Shown in pieces: positions 1 through 8,110 of a stretch of 46,053 nucleotides of DNA (position 1 is the stretch's first letter; every line of letters starts with the position of its first letter). The translations under genes and the position numbers were made by a program. Source of the stretch: Streptomyces sp. Act143 (GTDB lineage: Bacteria > Actinomycetota > Actinomycetes > Streptomycetales > Streptomycetaceae); assembly GCF_003143935.1 (NCBI RefSeq), contig NZ_QFRX01000001.1:8287063-8333115 (forward strand), given 5' to 3'. Below the pieces are notes generated by a model. The model did no database searches and was not told the DNA's origin. It worked only from the letters and a program-made list of their open reading frames with translations.

Positions 1-57
1 GATCTTGTCGGGATGCCCCTCGGTCACGGACTCCGAGGTGAACAGACGACGGGACAT
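1..57 (-). CDS. metK: S-adenosylmethionine synthetase, N-terminal end (partial)
   Basis: The first 19 codons read MSRRLFTSESVTEGHPDKI, the start of bacterial methionine adenosyltransferase, which makes SAM from methionine and ATP in the cytosol. The gene continues past the left edge. It is the last visible gene of the leftward rppA operon, 77 bp after the adenylate-forming ligase. A metK inside a cluster that encodes a SAM-dependent methyltransferase would supply the cofactor. Whether this is an extra copy or the housekeeping gene cannot be seen here. Confidence 0.9.
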   Translation of the reverse strand, partial: MSRRLFTSESVTEGHPDKI

Positions 58-134
58 GACACTCCAAGACGTCAGTGGGTGGGTACGGAGGTGGCCGGGG
101 AGAGCCCCGGCCACCGTGGTTTCTCAGCGGCTGG

Positions 135-1718
135 TCAGCGGTCGGTCAGCTGATCCTTGAGCTGGTCGGCGAGTGCGAGCCGCTGCACCTTGAGCGTCGC
201 GGTGCGCGGCAGTTCGGCCTCCGGGATCTGCACCGGGTCGGCCAGCTGCGGGAACCGGGCGACGGCGGCACGCCACCGTTCCAGGTCCAGCGGCTTGTCG
301 CCGTGCGTGCAGATCACCGGCACCGCCTCGGCGTTGGGCCCCTGGACGACGACGAGCTCGCTCAGCTCGTGCAGTTCGGCCAGGACGACGTCCTCGATCT
401 CCAGGGAGCTCGTGACGCCCGGGATCATGTCGACCTCGCGGTCGAGCATGTGCAGACAGCCGAACCGGGTGAAGTAGCCGACGTCGCCGGTGCCCCACCA
501 CTCGCCCTTGCGGTTGGCGTCGTAACGCTCCTGCTCGCCGTAGTACGTCTTGGCGATGCCCGGCCAGGCGACCTCGATACGGCCGGGGTTCTGCTCGGTC
601 GGGCGGTGGCCGTCACGGCTGACGACCCGCACCTTCGCCGCGCCCAGCGGCATCTGCCAGCCCACGCACCGGCCGTTGGCCTTGTGCGCGGAGTGCCGGA
701 AGTAGGCGCGGCCGACGGCGGGGCCGACCTCGCTCTGCCCGTAGATCTGGAAGAACAGGGCGCCGCGCCGGTCGGAGGCCTTGAGGAGCGTGCTCATCGT
801 GCCCGGGTGGATCGCGTCGAAGGTGCTGCTGAAGACCTTCACCGAGGCGAAGGGCGCCCGCGGGTCCTCGGCCAGGCCCTCCCACTCCATCAGCGAGTTG
901 GGCAGCGCCTCGATGAGAGCCGGGCGGTGCTCGATGAAGTGCTCGGCGACGACCGCGGGGTCCGTCTCCCGCAGCAGCAGCACCGGGTACTCCTTGAGCA
1001 GCGCCAGCGACATCGCCGCGACCATCCGCGAGTGCACGAACGGCACATGGATGGCGACGGTCTCCTTCTTGCGCAGCAGGGCCAGCAGCCGCCACTGCGG
1101 CAGCAGGCGGATGCCCTGGGTGCGGGCGGTGTGCACCACGAGCTTGGGGATGCCGGTGGTGCCGGAGGTGTGGGTGATGACGGCGGCCTCGTCGATCGGC
1201 CGGACCACCGGCTTCACCCGCGGGGAACCCGCGAGTTCACCGAGCGAGATCGCGCCCGGCCGGTCGAACGCCGAGGTGATGACGCGCTCGGTGAGATCCG
1301 CCAGCGGCACGTCGGCGAGGGTGTCGAGCTTGTTGCCGTCGGTGAGCAGCGTCGGCCGGCCGACCCGCTCCAGCAGGACACCCACGGTGGCGGGGTCCAG
1401 GGCGGGGGAGATGTTGACGACGATCCCGCCGATACGGGAGATCGCCGCCGCGAGCATCCAGTGGTCGGCGCCCGCCGTCTTGTAGATGAAGACGTGCTCG
1501 TCGGGCCGGACCCCGGCGGCCCACAGGCGGGCCGCCAGGTCGTCGACGTGGTCGGCGTACTCGGCCACCGTCAACCGGCGCCCCACCTCCGGCAGGGCGT
1601 CCAGGTCGTGGTCCAGGGTGATCGGCGTCGACGGGTTCACGGCCGCGGCCATCTCCGGCAGGAGACCGATGTGCAGGCCGCGCTTCTGTATCGAGGAGTA
1701 GGCGGTTGAGCCCTTCAT
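135..1718 (-). CDS. AMP-dependent synthetase/ligase (acyl-CoA ligase-like)
   Basis: A 527-aa ANL-superfamily protein. The phosphate-binding motif THTSGTTGIPK lies at residues 182-192, YGQSE (A5) at 326-330, GTGDVGYF near 409-416, and the catalytic lysine of the C-terminal lid at K510 (TATLKVQR). All adenylation motifs are present, so it should activate a carboxylic acid as the adenylate and probably the CoA thioester. The start is an ATG preceded by AAAGGAG. It lies in the rppA operon, 99 bp after the WrbA-like gene. The tetrahydroxynaphthalene pathway has no obvious carboxylate substrate, so it may prime a side chain, act on a later intermediate, or form an acyl adenylate for another partner. 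The substrate cannot be told from sequence. Confidence 0.85.
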   Translation of the reverse strand: MKGSTAYSSIQKRGLHIGLLPEMAAAVNPSTPITLDHDLDALPEVGRRLTVAEYADHVDDLAARLWAAGVRPDEHVFIYKTAGADHWMLAAAISRIGGIVVNISPALDPATVGVLLERVGRPTLLTDGNKLDTLADVPLADLTERVITSAFDRPGAISLGELAGSPRVKPVVRPIDEAAVITHTSGTTGIPKLVVHTARTQGIRLLPQWRLLALLRKKETVAIHVPFVHSRMVAAMSLALLKEYPVLLLRETDPAVVAEHFIEHRPALIEALPNSLMEWEGLAEDPRAPFASVKVFSSTFDAIHPGTMSTLLKASDRRGALFFQIYGQSEVGPAVGRAYFRHSAHKANGRCVGWQMPLGAAKVRVVSRDGHRPTEQNPGRIEVAWPGIAKTYYGEQERYDANRKGEWWGTGDVGYFTRFGCLHMLDREVDMIPGVTSSLEIEDVVLAELHELSELVVVQGPNAEAVPVICTHGDKPLDLERWRAAVARFPQLADPVQIPEAELPRTATLKVQRLALADQLKDQLTDR

Positions 1719-1817
1719 CGGGCTGTCTCCTTTGCGCTGGGCGATGGATGTTCGGGCTGTCGCCGGCTCTGTGCGGGATACCGGGCGGTGCGGGACACCG
1801 CGGAGTGAGGCGTGCCG

Positions 1818-2441
1818 TCAGGCCGTCGCGCGGCCCGCCTTCAGCGCCGCCGCCGTCTCCGTGACCCGGCGGGCCTGGTAGCGGGCGCCCTCCAGGACCA
1901 CCTCGCTCGGGCCGCCGTTGCTGTTGCCGGCGCCCGAGACATACGAAGTGCCGTACGGATTGCCCGTCTTGAACTGGATCGGGTCCGTGTAACCGGGCGG
2001 CACGATGATGCCGCCCCAGTGGTAGAAGGTGTTGCTCAGCGCCAGGATGGTGGACTCCTGGCCGCCGTGCGCGGTACCGGTCGCGGTGAAGGCCGAGACG
2101 ACCTTGTCCGCGAGCCCGCCCCGCTGCCACAGCGGGCCCGCGGTGTCGATGAACGCCTTCAGCTGGCTGGAGACGTTGCCGAAGCGGGTCGGGGTGCCGA
2201 ACAGCACCGCGTCCGCCCACTCCAGGTCGTCGAGGCCGGCCACCTCGACGTCGGCCGTGTCCTCGATGTGCTTGGCCCACGCCGGATTGGAGTTGATCGC
2301 CTCCGGCGGGGCCAGCTCACGGACCTTGCGCAGGCGCACGGTCGCGCCCGCCTTCTCCGCGCCCTCGGCCGCGGCCTGCGCCATGGTGTGCAGGTTGCCG
2401 GTGGCGCTGTAGTAGATGATCGAGACGTTGACGGCTGCCAT
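1818..2441 (-). CDS. wrbA: WrbA-type NAD(P)H:quinone oxidoreductase (flavodoxin fold)
   Basis: 207 aa, close to the usual size of WrbA. The N-terminal FMN phosphate loop reads YYSATGNLHTMA, followed by FGTPTRFGNVSSQLKAF and TGTAHGGQEST, which are the hallmark segments of type IV NAD(P)H:quinone oxidoreductases. The family reduces quinones by two electrons to hydroquinones. In this operon it could reduce flaviolin- or mompain-type naphthoquinones, either as a pathway step (quinone reduction and reoxidation around transamination) or to avoid redox cycling. It is placed between the methyltransferase (39 bp gap) and the acyl-CoA ligase. Confidence 0.88.
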   Translation of the reverse strand: MAAVNVSIIYYSATGNLHTMAQAAAEGAEKAGATVRLRKVRELAPPEAINSNPAWAKHIEDTADVEVAGLDDLEWADAVLFGTPTRFGNVSSQLKAFIDTAGPLWQRGGLADKVVSAFTATGTAHGGQESTILALSNTFYHWGGIIVPPGYTDPIQFKTGNPYGTSYVSGAGNSNGGPSEVVLEGARYQARRVTETAAALKAGRATA

Positions 2442-2480
2442 ATACGGTTCCTTCGCTGACTCTCTGTCTGCCGAAGCCGA

Positions 2481-3476
2481 TTACTTGGCGACGACGAGGG
2501 TGGCGGGCTCCGCGACGTGGAACGAGACGTCCTCGAACCCGGCCTTGATCAGCCAGTCGCGGTAGTCGCTGCGCGTCCAGGTGCTGCCCTGCCGGGTCTT
2601 GAGCAACATCTCCGAGGCGAAGATCAGCGGGAAGGCCGGGCCGCTGCGGTCGTCGTCGACGACGTAGTCGTTGACGACGAGGGTGCCGCCGGGCTTGAGG
2701 GCCTGCCGGAGCCGGGAGAAGACCTCGATGTTGCTCTCCGGGCTCTCCTGGTGGGCGATGTGCGAGTACACCGCGACGTCGTACTCGGCTGTACCGAAGT
2801 CGGTGGTGTGGAAGTCCCCGTTGAGCGTGGTGAACCGGTCCCCGACGCCCCGCTCGTCGAGCAGCCGGCGGGCGATCTCGTTGATCGGCTCCCAGTCGAG
2901 CTGGGTCGCCCGGGCGGCCGGGTTGGCCTCCAGCCAGATCCCCGAGTAGATGCCCGAGCCGCCGCCCACGTCGAGGATCGAGATCTCCCCGGCGTCCGCC
3001 AGCCCGAGCACCTCGGCGGCGACACCCGCGGCAGGCACCGACTGCGCGGCGATCGCCGTGACGATGCCCTCCCAGTGCGGGTTGTTGGCGACCTCGACGA
3101 CCACGTCCTTGATCGGCCCGCCGACCCGGACGACCTCGGCCAGATCGGTCAGCGAGCCCGTGTGGCCGAGCTTCAGCCGCGCGAACGGGGCCAGCGACAC
3201 CGGGGTGTCCTCCACCAGGTAGGTGGCCGCCTCGGGGGTGTTGCGGTAGCGGCCCTCGTGCAGCTCGACCAGGCCGATGCTGACCAGACCGTCGAGGAGC
3301 GTCTGGGCGCCGCGCTCGGCGATGGCGGCGCGCCGGGCCAGCTCGGCGGAGGTGTCCGCGCCGTCGGCGAGGTGGGTGAAGACCGAGTGGGTGGCGGCTG
3401 CGGCGAGGACACCGGTGGCCCAGTAGCCGTTGATCAGCCGCATGATGCCGACAGGTGACGGCTGGTTGTTGGTCAT
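2481..3476 (-). CDS. SAM-dependent methyltransferase (O-methyltransferase family)
   Basis: 331 aa. An N-terminal winged-helix dimerisation domain (about residues 1-100) is followed by a Rossmann SAM-binding domain with motif I LDVGGGSGIYSG at 168-179. This is the layout of polyketide and plant-type O-methyltransferases such as DnrK and TcmN. The start ATG overlaps the aminotransferase stop as ATGA, so translation is coupled; a longer upstream reading frame is not used. It is expected to methylate the naphthoquinone ring, on oxygen or carbon; naphterpin-type compounds carry a ring C-methyl. The regiochemistry cannot be read from sequence. Confidence 0.88.
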   Translation of the reverse strand: MTNNQPSPVGIMRLINGYWATGVLAAAATHSVFTHLADGADTSAELARRAAIAERGAQTLLDGLVSIGLVELHEGRYRNTPEAATYLVEDTPVSLAPFARLKLGHTGSLTDLAEVVRVGGPIKDVVVEVANNPHWEGIVTAIAAQSVPAAGVAAEVLGLADAGEISILDVGGGSGIYSGIWLEANPAARATQLDWEPINEIARRLLDERGVGDRFTTLNGDFHTTDFGTAEYDVAVYSHIAHQESPESNIEVFSRLRQALKPGGTLVVNDYVVDDDRSGPAFPLIFASEMLLKTRQGSTWTRSDYRDWLIKAGFEDVSFHVAEPATLVVAK

Positions 3477-4642
3477 GCTGCCCCTCCGAGGGCGAAAGTG
3501 GCGGGCGAGGTGGCGGTGGAGTGGGTGTGCACCGCGCTGCGCAGCGCGGCGACGACCCGCTCGACCTGGTGGGGCTTGAGCTCCGCGTGCATGGGGATGG
3601 AGAGCTGGCGGGCGAAGAGGTCCGCCGAGACGGGGCACGTCTGCTGTGCCTTGAACACCGGCTGCACATGACCGGCCCAGGTGCCCTGCTGGCAGCCGAT
3701 GCCCTGGCCGCGCAGCTCCGCGGCGACGGCGGCGCGGTCCACGCCCGCGTCCAGCGTCACCATGTACGTCTGCCAGGCGTGGGTGCGGTCGTCGGGGACG
3801 GTCGGGGTGCCCACCAGGTCCTCGTCGGCGAGGAGTTCGGCGTACTGGGCGGCCACCGCGCTGCGGCGGGCGAGCAGTTCGTCGATCCGGCCGAGCTGCA
3901 CCTGGAGGATGGCCGCGGCGATGTCGGACAGCTTGAAGTTGTAACCGACCTCGGTGAACGTCGGCACGGGCAGGCCCACGACCTTGCCCATGTCGAAGAT
4001 GCTGCCGATGCCGAACGAGGAGCGCAGCCGCGCGTCCTTGCCGATCTCCGGGTCGTGGGCGAGCAGCGCGCCGCCCTCACCGCTGGAGGCGCCCTTGCGT
4101 CCGTGGAAGGACAGGCACCCGATCTCGGCCAGCGCACCGGCCTGCCGGCCCTGGTAGGTGGCGCCGACCGCGCAGGCCGCGTCCTCGATGAGGAACAGCC
4201 CGTGCCGGTCGGCGATCTCCTGCAGTTCCGTGTAGTCGGCGGGCATGCCCACCGTGTCGATCGCGACGATCCCCGCGGTGCGCGGCGTGACCAGGTCGGC
4301 CACCGCCTGCGGGTCGACCGTGTACGTGTCGGGCCGTACGTCGGCGAAGACCGGGGTCGCGCCGACGTACAGGGCGGCCTGCGCGGGCGCCGGGAACCCG
4401 TAGTCGGCGACGATCACCTCGTCGCCCGGCCCCACGCCGAGCGCGAGCATCGCCAGGTGCAGCGCCGCCCCGCAGTTGGCGAGCGCCACGGCGTCACCGA
4501 CGCCGTACTTCTTGGCGAGCTGGGCCTCCAGGGCCTTGCCCTTGGGACCTTGTCCCGCGGGCCAGCCGGAGGCGAACACCTCGGCCACGGCCGCCAGTTC
4601 CTCCTCGCCGAGGCTCGCGTGGACCAGCGATATCGGTTCCAT
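3473..4642 (-). CDS. DegT/DnrJ/EryC1/StrS aminotransferase
   Basis: A 389-aa PLP-dependent fold-type I enzyme. Schiff-base lysine K183 lies in SFHGRKGASSGEGG and the PLP-ring aspartate is D154 in LIEDAAC. These enzymes usually aminate keto-sugars. In prenylated naphthoquinone clusters such as furaquinocin, a homologue aminates the naphthoquinone core (8-amino-flaviolin), a cryptic step. Its position between the MomA-like cupin and the methyltransferase fits that role. I chose the ATG 7 bp after the cupin stop, preceded by GGGAG; an in-frame GTG six codons upstream is possible. Confidence 0.88.
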   Translation of the reverse strand: MEPISLVHASLGEEELAAVAEVFASGWPAGQGPKGKALEAQLAKKYGVGDAVALANCGAALHLAMLALGVGPGDEVIVADYGFPAPAQAALYVGATPVFADVRPDTYTVDPQAVADLVTPRTAGIVAIDTVGMPADYTELQEIADRHGLFLIEDAACAVGATYQGRQAGALAEIGCLSFHGRKGASSGEGGALLAHDPEIGKDARLRSSFGIGSIFDMGKVVGLPVPTFTEVGYNFKLSDIAAAILQVQLGRIDELLARRSAVAAQYAELLADEDLVGTPTVPDDRTHAWQTYMVTLDAGVDRAAVAAELRGQGIGCQQGTWAGHVQPVFKAQQTCPVSADLFARQLSIPMHAELKPHQVERVVAALRSAVHTHSTATSPATFALGGAA

Positions 4643-4649
4643 CTCGGGT

Positions 4650-5216
4650 TCAGCTCCCACTCTGGTTCGCGTGCGTCGTCTGGCCGGGGATGTGGAGGGC
4701 GGGCGGCTCGTAGCGCAGCGGCGTCAACTGCTCGACGTCGTACCGCTTGCGCATCGCCTCCACGGCCGCGGCGTCCACCGTGGTGCCGCGCGACCAGATC
4801 TCCGCGATCTCCTCGAAGTAGTCCTCGTGGATGGGCGAGGGCAGGCACTGGAAGAGCATCTTCACCGGCCTGTCCGTGGCGTTGCGGAACGCGTGCGGCG
4901 TGCCGGGCGGCACGAACATGCAGCCGCCCTCGCTCGCCCGGATCACGCGGTCGCCCTTGGGGGACACCCAGTCGTGCCAGCTGTCCGGTGTGCGCTCGGT
5001 CGGTTCGAAGCACAGCAGGTCGAGCTCGCCCTCGAGGACGTAGAAGAACTCCTGGGCGTCACCGTGCACATGGGCCCCGACGTCGAAGCCGGGCGGCACG
5101 ACCACTTCGAAGATGGACACGGAGGAGCCCATCTCCTTCGTGGCCTTGAAGGTCACCTCCTGTGCCCGGGTGACCAGCTTTCGCCCGGCGCCCGCCGGGA
5201 GGATGAGGTCGGTCAT
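4650..5216 (-). CDS. MomA-like cupin quinone-forming monooxygenase
   Basis: 188 aa with a single cupin barrel. Motif 1 carries H49, H51 and E56 (GAHVHGDAQE) and motif 2 carries H108 (PPGTPHAF), a complete metal-binding set. MomA-type cupins, encoded next to type III PKS genes in Streptomyces, oxidise tetrahydroxynaphthalene to flaviolin and on to mompain. This gene sits 30 bp after rppA and before the aminotransferase, exactly where such a step is needed. The start ATG has GGAGGG about 7 bp upstream. The family assignment is firm; the exact oxidation product is inferred from context. Confidence 0.85.
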   Translation of the reverse strand: MTDLILPAGAGRKLVTRAQEVTFKATKEMGSSVSIFEVVVPPGFDVGAHVHGDAQEFFYVLEGELDLLCFEPTERTPDSWHDWVSPKGDRVIRASEGGCMFVPPGTPHAFRNATDRPVKMLFQCLPSPIHEDYFEEIAEIWSRGTTVDAAAVEAMRKRYDVEQLTPLRYEPPALHIPGQTTHANQSGS

Positions 5217-5246
5217 ACGGGTTCCCTCCGCTGTCCGTAGGGGCGC

Positions 5247-6314
5247 TCAGGACGCGGGCCGGGAGCCGTCGGCTCCCCAGGTGCCCAGGGCCATCTCGGC
5301 GGTGATACCGGGACCGAAGCCGGCGATCAGACCGGTGGCGCCGGGGGCCGGGGTGTCCTCCTCGAACAGGCGCCGGGCGGCCTCCAGGACGACGGCGCTG
5401 GCGATGTTCCCGTACTCGCTCAGCGTCGACCAGCTGTGCCGGAAGACGTCCCGGTCGACCTCCAGGAACTTGGCGAGGTCGTCGAGGATGCGCGGGCCGC
5501 CGGCGTGCACGATGTAGAAGTCGAGCTTGCCCGCGTCCCAGCTGTGGTCCTTGGCGAGCTCGCGCAGGACCGGGGCGAGCGGCTCCATCGTGCCGGGGAC
5601 CCGGCGGTCGAGCTGGAAGTGGAAGCCGGTGTCCTTGACCGCGTAGGAGATCCAGTCCTCGGTGTTCGGTATGAGGTAGGAGGCGTTGCGCTCCAGCTCG
5701 ATGCCGTTGCCGCCGATGCCGCGGACGACGGCCGCGGCGACCGCGTCACCGAACAGGCCGTCGGAGAGCAGCGAACCGATGTCGTCGGCCTCCGGCTGGT
5801 AGCACAGCGAGCACAGCTCGCAGGAGACGATGAGGACGTTGCTGCCCGGGTGGGCCACGCAGAAGTCGTGGGCCCGGTTGATGGCCGCGCCGCCCGCCGC
5901 GCAGCCCAGCTGGGCGATGGGGATCTGCCGGGTGTCGGGGCGGAAGCCCAGCTTGTTGATGAGCCAGGCCGTCAGCGACGGCATCATGAAGCCGGTGCAC
6001 GACACGTAGATCATCGCGTCGATGTCCCGGGCCCGCAGATCGGCGTTGGCCAGCGCGCGCTCGATGACCTCGGGGGTGCGCTTCTTCGACTCGACCTCGT
6101 AGATGCGGTTGCGCTCCTCGAAGCCCGGGTGGCGCAGCGTCTGCTCGATGGGCTGCACGATGTGCCGCTTCTTCACGCCGGTGTTGCGGATCAGGCGGAG
6201 CGCCAGGGGCAGTTGCGGCTTGCCGGCATGCGCCTTCTCTGCAAATTCCAGAGTCTCTTCCACCGTGATGATGTGTTCCGGCGCCATCATGGCCGGCTTG
6301 CAAAGCCTGGGCAT
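5247..6314 (-). CDS. rppA: Type III polyketide synthase, 1,3,6,8-tetrahydroxynaphthalene synthase
   Basis: 355 aa. The catalytic triad Cys138 (AQLGCAAGGA), His270 (FYIVHAGGP) and Asn303 (YGNIASA) falls at the RppA positions. Cys106 (VSCTGFMM), characteristic of RppA-type enzymes, is also kept. The reaction condenses five malonyl-CoA units to 1,3,6,8-tetrahydroxynaphthalene. The N terminus MPRLCKPAMMAPEHIIT matches the family start; an in-frame extension 24 codons upstream is rejected. First gene of the seven-gene leftward operon ending in metK. The neighbouring cupin, aminotransferase and NphB-type prenyltransferases make it the core enzyme of a meroterpenoid naphthoquinone pathway rather than of melanin alone. 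Confidence 0.95.
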   Translation of the reverse strand: MPRLCKPAMMAPEHIITVEETLEFAEKAHAGKPQLPLALRLIRNTGVKKRHIVQPIEQTLRHPGFEERNRIYEVESKKRTPEVIERALANADLRARDIDAMIYVSCTGFMMPSLTAWLINKLGFRPDTRQIPIAQLGCAAGGAAINRAHDFCVAHPGSNVLIVSCELCSLCYQPEADDIGSLLSDGLFGDAVAAAVVRGIGGNGIELERNASYLIPNTEDWISYAVKDTGFHFQLDRRVPGTMEPLAPVLRELAKDHSWDAGKLDFYIVHAGGPRILDDLAKFLEVDRDVFRHSWSTLSEYGNIASAVVLEAARRLFEEDTPAPGATGLIAGFGPGITAEMALGTWGADGSRPAS

Positions 6315-6372
6315 ATCTGGAATCCACTTCTGTTGGGGTCTAGACAGCGGGGGCGGTGCGGCGGGCGGGACA

Positions 6373-6389
6373 CGCTTGCTCAGCAAGCG
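6373..6389. promoter_or_regulatory. Perfect inverted repeat upstream of rppA, candidate operator
   Basis: CGCTTGC-TCA-GCAAGCG, a 7-bp perfect dyad, about 60 bp upstream of the rppA start codon. There is no T-tract, so an operator is more likely than a terminator. No regulator can be assigned. Confidence 0.4.
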
Positions 6390-6956
6390 CTACAAGGTGC
6401 CTCAAGACCGAGCGGTCGCGGCTGGCGGCGACGAGCCTCGGATGGTTCAGTGGCAGAGGTGACCGGACAGGGAAGGCGATCACGGCGAAGTACGCGAACA
6501 CGGCGAAGAAGCCGGGAGAGTCCTGGAGAGTCCGGGAAGGGACTTCGGCTGTCCGGAGAAAACGTCGGCTGTCAGGTGCGCAGGGGCTCGAGTCGCCCTG
6601 CGGGAACCGGCGAACGACCCTCGGTCCGTTGCCCCGTGCTGTTTTCGGGCAGGCGAGGGGTGCGAAAATAGTGACACGCGCTGAGGAGCCGAGCCAAGTG
6701 CCTGTTAGGCATACCCGAGCCAGACTCCAGGCGTACTCGCGCGCGCTTCCGGCAGGGGTCAGGACGCCCCCTGCCGCACCCTGCCTGACCAGCACGTTCG
6801 CCGATCGGCGGGAGAGTCGCGCGACCTCGTCCCCGACCCGTCGGAAGCATGCATTCCGGCCCCCGCGGAGCACCGGGCACCCACCGCCTCAAGTGAATCA
6901 AGACCGTTCGGCAGGGAATCGTCCAGCACATGTGTGCCGGACTCCGCCGGCGGCCC

Positions 6957-6982
6957 GTCACATTTGCCCGCCGTGGCCTGTC
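6957..6982 (+). promoter_or_regulatory. ECF41-type promoter of the sigma factor gene (autoregulation)
   Basis: GTCACA at 6957-6962, a 16-bp spacer, and TGTC at 6979-6982. The described ECF41 consensus is TGTCACA-N16-CGTC. The ATG at 7018 lies about 35 bp downstream with GGGAGG as ribosome binding site. The same motif with identical spacing occurs five more times in the window. Confidence 0.7.
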
Positions 6983-7017
6983 ACACAGACGAGGCCCTGC
7001 TGGGAGGAAGCGACCTG

Positions 7018-7977
7018 ATGAACGAAAACGAATGGCTGGCCGCCCGATTCGAAACCGACCGCCCCCGGCTGCGAGCGGTGGCCTACCGGGTGCTCGGATC
7101 CATGACGGAGGCCGACGACGCCGTCCAGGAAGCCTGGCTGCGGGTGATCCGCTCGGACGCCAGCGAGGTGGAGAACATGAGCGGCTGGCTCACCACCATC
7201 GTGGCCCGGGTGTCGCTGAACATGCTCCAGTCCCGCAAGTCGCGCCGGGAAGACCTCGTGGACGCCCCCGACACCGAGCGCGCGCAGCACCGGGAGGCGG
7301 AGTCCGCCGACCCCGAGCAGGAGGCAGTGCTCGCCGAGTCGGTCGGGGCCGCGATGTTCCTCATCCTCGACACGCTCACGCCCGCCGAGAGGCTGGCGTT
7401 CGTCCTGCACGACATGTTCGCGGTGCCCTTCGAGGAGATCGCCCCGATCGTCGACCGCACCCCGGCCGCGGCCCGCCAGCTGGCCAGCCGGGCCCGCCGC
7501 CGCTTCCAGCGCCAGGGCGTCAGGCCGGAGGACGTGGAGGTGGTCCCGAAGACCCCGCCGGCCCCGGCCGAGACCCCGGACGCCGAGACGGCCCAGGTCG
7601 GCAAGGCCGACTTCGTGCACGCCTTCCTCACCGCGTCCCGCGAAGGCGACTTCGAGGCACTGCTGGCCATCCTCGCCCCGGACATCGTGGTCCGCGCCGA
7701 CCACGCCGCCGTACAGATGGGCATGGCCACCGGCATCGGCCTGGCCACAGGTGCGGGGCTGACCGAGGAGATGCGCGGCTCCGACGCCGTCACCCGCGCC
7801 TTCTCCAAGCTCTCCTGGGCTCCGGTGCCGGCCCTCATCGACGGCTCCGCCGGCCTCGCCTACGTCCGCGACGGCGTGCCGCACGCCGTGTTCCGCTTCG
7901 ACATCGCCGCGGGCCTGATCACCAACATCGACATCCGCGCCGACCTGACCGGCCTGGACATCGTCATCCTGAACTGA
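7018..7977 (+). CDS. sigJ: ECF sigma factor with C-terminal SnoaL-like domain (SigJ/ECF41 type)
   Basis: 319 aa. Region 2 (about 8-75, VAYRVLGSMTEADDAVQEAW) and region 4 (about 120-170, LTPAERLAFVLHDMF then TPAAARQLASRARRRF) are complete. A SnoaL/NTF2-like C-terminal domain (about 205-319) replaces a separate anti-sigma factor, as in ECF41/SigJ proteins, where it tunes activity. The linker and end motifs usual in ECF41 (WLPEP, NPDKL) are not visible. The gene is preceded by an ECF41-type promoter, so it probably activates itself and the five other copies in this locus. The start ATG has GGGAGG 8 bp upstream; an upstream in-frame ATG would lie across the promoter. Confidence 0.9.
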   Translation: MNENEWLAARFETDRPRLRAVAYRVLGSMTEADDAVQEAWLRVIRSDASEVENMSGWLTTIVARVSLNMLQSRKSRREDLVDAPDTERAQHREAESADPEQEAVLAESVGAAMFLILDTLTPAERLAFVLHDMFAVPFEEIAPIVDRTPAAARQLASRARRRFQRQGVRPEDVEVVPKTPPAPAETPDAETAQVGKADFVHAFLTASREGDFEALLAILAPDIVVRADHAAVQMGMATGIGLATGAGLTEEMRGSDAVTRAFSKLSWAPVPALIDGSAGLAYVRDGVPHAVFRFDIAAGLITNIDIRADLTGLDIVILN

Positions 7978-8003
7978 GCACGATCATCCTGAACTGAGCA
8001 CGA
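7964..8003 (+). repeat. 20-bp tandem duplication across the sigma-gene stop codon
   Basis: Two perfect adjacent copies of a 20-bp unit starting TCATCCTGAACTGAGCACGA. The first copy includes the last codons and stop of the sigma gene; the second duplicates the stop outside the gene. It looks like replication slippage. Confidence 0.85.
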
Positions 8004-8004
8004 A

Positions 8005-8040
8005 GAAGGGGCGGTCCGCAGGGACCGCCCCCTTCTTTTT
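8005..8040 (+). terminator. Rho-independent terminator after the sigma gene
   Basis: GC-rich hairpin (GGGGCGGTCC pairing with GGACCGCCCC around a short loop) followed by CTTCTTTTT, 28 bp after the stop codon. It separates the sigma gene from the convergent prenyltransferase gene. Confidence 0.85.
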
Positions 8041-8110
8041 GTGCTTGAGGAACCTTGCTTGAGGAACCTTGCTTGAGGAACCGTGCTTGAAGAACCGTGC
8101 TTGAGGAACC
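8041..8110. repeat. Five tandem 14-bp repeats
   Basis: Five head-to-tail copies of (G/T)TGCTTGAGGAACC fill the space between the sigma terminator and the stop codon of the prenyltransferase gene; one copy has an A in place of G (TTGAAGAACC). It is non-coding and lies between convergent genes. Slippage-type minisatellite; function unknown. Confidence 0.9.

Larger units (their letters stand above)
6315..7017. other. Divergent intergenic region between rppA and the ECF sigma gene
   Basis: About 700 bp without a convincing gene; the reading frames here have no recognisable protein. It holds a perfect 7+3+7 inverted repeat at 6373-6389 close to rppA, a short inverted repeat (TGCCT-GTT-AGGCA) at 6699-6711, and the ECF-type promoter of the sigma gene at 6957-6982. 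The rppA operon promoter must lie here, but I see neither the GTCACA-N16-TGTC motif in its direction nor the 11-bp repeats seen elsewhere. Confidence 0.6.

Noticed and set aside
75..1709. Long plus-strand reading frame opposite the acyl-CoA ligase gene
   Set aside because: Antisense frame typical of GC-rich DNA; no family resemblance, no ribosome binding site, and the reverse strand carries all ANL motifs.
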